From assembly GCF_001297065.1 (NCBI RefSeq), contig NZ_LHOX01000021.1:124001-188000 (forward strand): a stretch of 64,000 nt of DNA, in the 5' to 3' direction. A program made the position numbers and the translations under genes. The first letter of the stretch is position 1, and each line of letters starts with the position of its first letter. The notes beneath the pieces are model-generated. The model was not told the DNA's origin. It made no database searches and saw nothing but the letters and a program-made list of their open reading frames with translations. Shown here in pieces: positions 61,441 to 64,000 of this stretch. Origin of the DNA: Enterococcus sp. RIT-PI-f. Lineage in GTDB: Bacteria; Bacillota; Bacilli; Lactobacillales; Enterococcaceae.

Positions 61441-63202
61441 TCGAAAAGTTGCCGAAAAACCAAAGAATAGTAAACAAACCCTGCTGCGTTTGTGGGGGTA
61501 TCTCTATGATAGTAAAGGTCTTTTATTTTTAGCAGCATTCTTGATGATGGCCAGCAATCTATTTGCTTTAGTCGGTCCACTGCTTTCCGGCTATGCGATC
61601 GATGCCATTCAATTAGGACCAGGAAAAGTTTTGTTCGATAAAGTCTTCTTTTATTGTGGGTTGATGCTGGTCTTTTATAGCGCGTCTTCTGTGTTGAGTT
61701 ATGTGATCTCGCTACTGATGATTCGTTTGAGCCAACGTGTCGTTGCAACGATGCGCAAGCATATTTTTGACAAAATCACTGAACTGCCGATTGGTTATTT
61801 CGACCGGGTGGCGACAGGGGACATTATCAGTCGCGTCAGCTATGATGTCGATACGATCAATACCTCGTTAGCCAGCGATGCCATCCAAGTTTTGAGCAGT
61901 ATAGTGACGATCGTTGGTTCTTTCGCAATGATGCTTTTGATCTCGCCAGTGCTTGTCTTGATTTTTGTGGTGACGGTTCCGGCATCAGTCTTGTTGACCC
62001 GCTATTTGATGGGGAAATTCCAACCGCTATTCAGTCGACGTTCCCGCAAGCTAGGGGAATTGAACGGATTTGTTGAAGAAATCATTTCTGGTCAGCAAAC
62101 GATCAAATTGTATAATCAAGAAGAAGCCATCATTGAACGTTTTGATGAAAAAAATCAGGATGCAGTCGATGCTTACTACAATGCTGAATACTACGGTAGT
62201 ATGACAGGACCTTCCATCAATTTTATCAATAATATTTCTTTGTCTTTGATCAGTATTTTTGGGGCTTTGCTCTTTTTATTTGGTCACTTGTCTTTAGGGA
62301 ATGTATCTTCTTTTGTATTGTATTCACGGAAATTTTCAGGACCAATCAATGAACTGGCTAATATCTTCAGCGATTTGCAATCAGCCTTAGCGGCGGCAGA
62401 GCGGATTTTCCGTTTGTTAGATGAAGCACCAGAGGTTTCTGATGTGCCGGATGCTTATGTGTTTAAAGAAGTCGCGGGTGAAGTGGCTTTAAACCATGTG
62501 TCTTTCGGCTACCAAAGGAATCGGCCGATCATACGGGATGTATCATTGACCGTACCCCCCGGCAGTCTAGTGGCGATCGTCGGACCAACGGGTGCCGGCA
62601 AAACGACCATTGTCAATTTGCTGATGCGTTTCTATGATCCGGACAGTGGGGAGATTCGTTTAGATGGTCATGATATTCGTCAAGCGACGCGGAAGAGTCT
62701 AAGAGGCAGTTATGCGATGGTCTTGCAAGATACTTGGCTATTTACAGGAACGATTTTTGAAAATCTTGCGTATGGGAAAGCCGACGCTACTTTGGCGCAA
62801 GTAGAAGCAGCTGCAAAGGCGGCGCATATCCATGATTTTATCGACAGATTGCCCCATAAATATCAAACGATCATTTCAGAAGACGGTGCGGGGATTTCGC
62901 AAGGACAAAAGCAATTGCTGACGATTGCTCGAGCGATGTTATTAGATGCTGACTTGCTGATCCTTGATGAAGCAACGTCAAATGTGGATACCCAAACAGA
63001 ATTGCTGATCCAATCAGCCATGACAGAATTGATGCAGGGCAAAACATCCTTTGTCATTGCCCATCGCCTGTCAACGATCCGCCATGCTGATTTGATTTTG
63101 GTCGTGGAACAAGGCAATATTGTGGAGCAAGGCACCCACGATGCCTTATTGCAAAAAGGCGGACGCTATGCGGCACTGTATCAAGCACAGTTTGAGCAGT
63201 GA
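61433..63202 (+). CDS. Heterodimeric ABC exporter, catalytic subunit
   Basis: Start at ATG 61433 with CAGGAGG upstream, overlapping the previous gene by 8 bases; the longer frame runs inside that gene. 589 residues. Walker A GPTGAGKTT, catalytic Glu in LLILDEATSNVD and switch His in IAHRLST are intact, but the signature is ISQGQ instead of LSGGQ. This complements the partner subunit: one good and one degenerate ATP site. The MarR-ABC-ABC layout resembles enterococcal multidrug exporters of the EfrAB kind. Confidence 0.93.
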   Translation: MANRKVAEKPKNSKQTLLRLWGYLYDSKGLLFLAAFLMMASNLFALVGPLLSGYAIDAIQLGPGKVLFDKVFFYCGLMLVFYSASSVLSYVISLLMIRLSQRVVATMRKHIFDKITELPIGYFDRVATGDIISRVSYDVDTINTSLASDAIQVLSSIVTIVGSFAMMLLISPVLVLIFVVTVPASVLLTRYLMGKFQPLFSRRSRKLGELNGFVEEIISGQQTIKLYNQEEAIIERFDEKNQDAVDAYYNAEYYGSMTGPSINFINNISLSLISIFGALLFLFGHLSLGNVSSFVLYSRKFSGPINELANIFSDLQSALAAAERIFRLLDEAPEVSDVPDAYVFKEVAGEVALNHVSFGYQRNRPIIRDVSLTVPPGSLVAIVGPTGAGKTTIVNLLMRFYDPDSGEIRLDGHDIRQATRKSLRGSYAMVLQDTWLFTGTIFENLAYGKADATLAQVEAAAKAAHIHDFIDRLPHKYQTIISEDGAGISQGQKQLLTIARAMLLDADLLILDEATSNVDTQTELLIQSAMTELMQGKTSFVIAHRLSTIRHADLILVVEQGNIVEQGTHDALLQKGGRYAALYQAQFEQ

Positions 63203-63234
63203 CCCCACGCACCAACTAGCCCAAACTTACTTGA

Positions 63235-64000
<766 letters not shown>

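Overview
The window is chromosomal DNA from a motile low-GC Gram-positive bacterium, most likely a motile Enterococcus of the E. gallinarum / E. casseliflavus group. Support: a Bacillus-type flagellar and chemotaxis set (FliY, CheC, CheD, FlgM, SwrD/FlbD, FlaG; no P- or L-ring genes), enterococcal-style wall hydrolase architecture (glucosaminidase-type domain, SH3b repeats, LysM), a ccpN-yqfL-fbp gluconeogenesis module and many strong AGGAGG ribosome binding sites. The species assignment is an inference from gene content only.

Layout. 1-5.8 kb: the 3' part of an FAD reductase, an OFA-type MFS transporter, a secreted peptidoglycan hydrolase and an AraC regulator. 5.9-10.8 kb: a CcpA-controlled sugar ABC importer without its own ATPase (binding protein, two permeases), an RDD membrane protein and a GH88/GH105-type unsaturated uronyl hydrolase. 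10.9-12.9 kb: a YflT-type stress protein, a Ser-rich secreted protein and PsiE. 12.9-16.2 kb (minus): ccpN-yqfL-fbp. 16.4-17.2 kb: an aldo/keto reductase. 17.4-57.2 kb: the motility locus. 57.4-63.2 kb: a large membrane protein, then marR plus a heterodimeric ABC exporter. 63.3 kb to the end: the 5' part of a GH1 6-phospho-beta-glucosidase.

The motility locus starts with a stand-alone chemoreceptor and divergent motAB. A roughly 600-bp AT-rich intergenic region follows, with a sigma-A promoter (TTGTAA-N17-TATAAT) that appears to drive one very long operon: flgB-flgC-fliE-fliF-fliG-fliH-fliI-fliJ-fliK-flgD-(PF12611 protein)-flgE-flbD-fliL-fliO-fliP-fliQ-fliR-flhB-flhA-fliA-flgF/G-like-flgG-(FtsE-like ATPase). 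Next come a sensor-less chemoreceptor, cheW1, cheD, cheB, cheR, cheA, cheC, cheY, cheW2, fliM and fliY, then flgM-flgN-flgK-flgL, then fliC and flaG-fliD-orf-fliS.

Five sequences matching one pattern, TTAA-N15/16-NCCGATWN (W = A or T), lie upstream of mcp1, motAB, mcp2, flgM and fliC. These are the late genes expected to be read by the FliA/SigD sigma factor encoded in the operon and held in check by FlgM.

Most notable oddities: an FtsE-like ATPase without FtsX inside the flagellar operon; absence of flhF and flhG between flhA and fliA; a 17-bp perfect hairpin overlapping the flgM promoter; an unassigned small gene between fliD and fliS; a putative CcpN site in the ccpN promoter region; and a perfect palindrome on the marR promoter.
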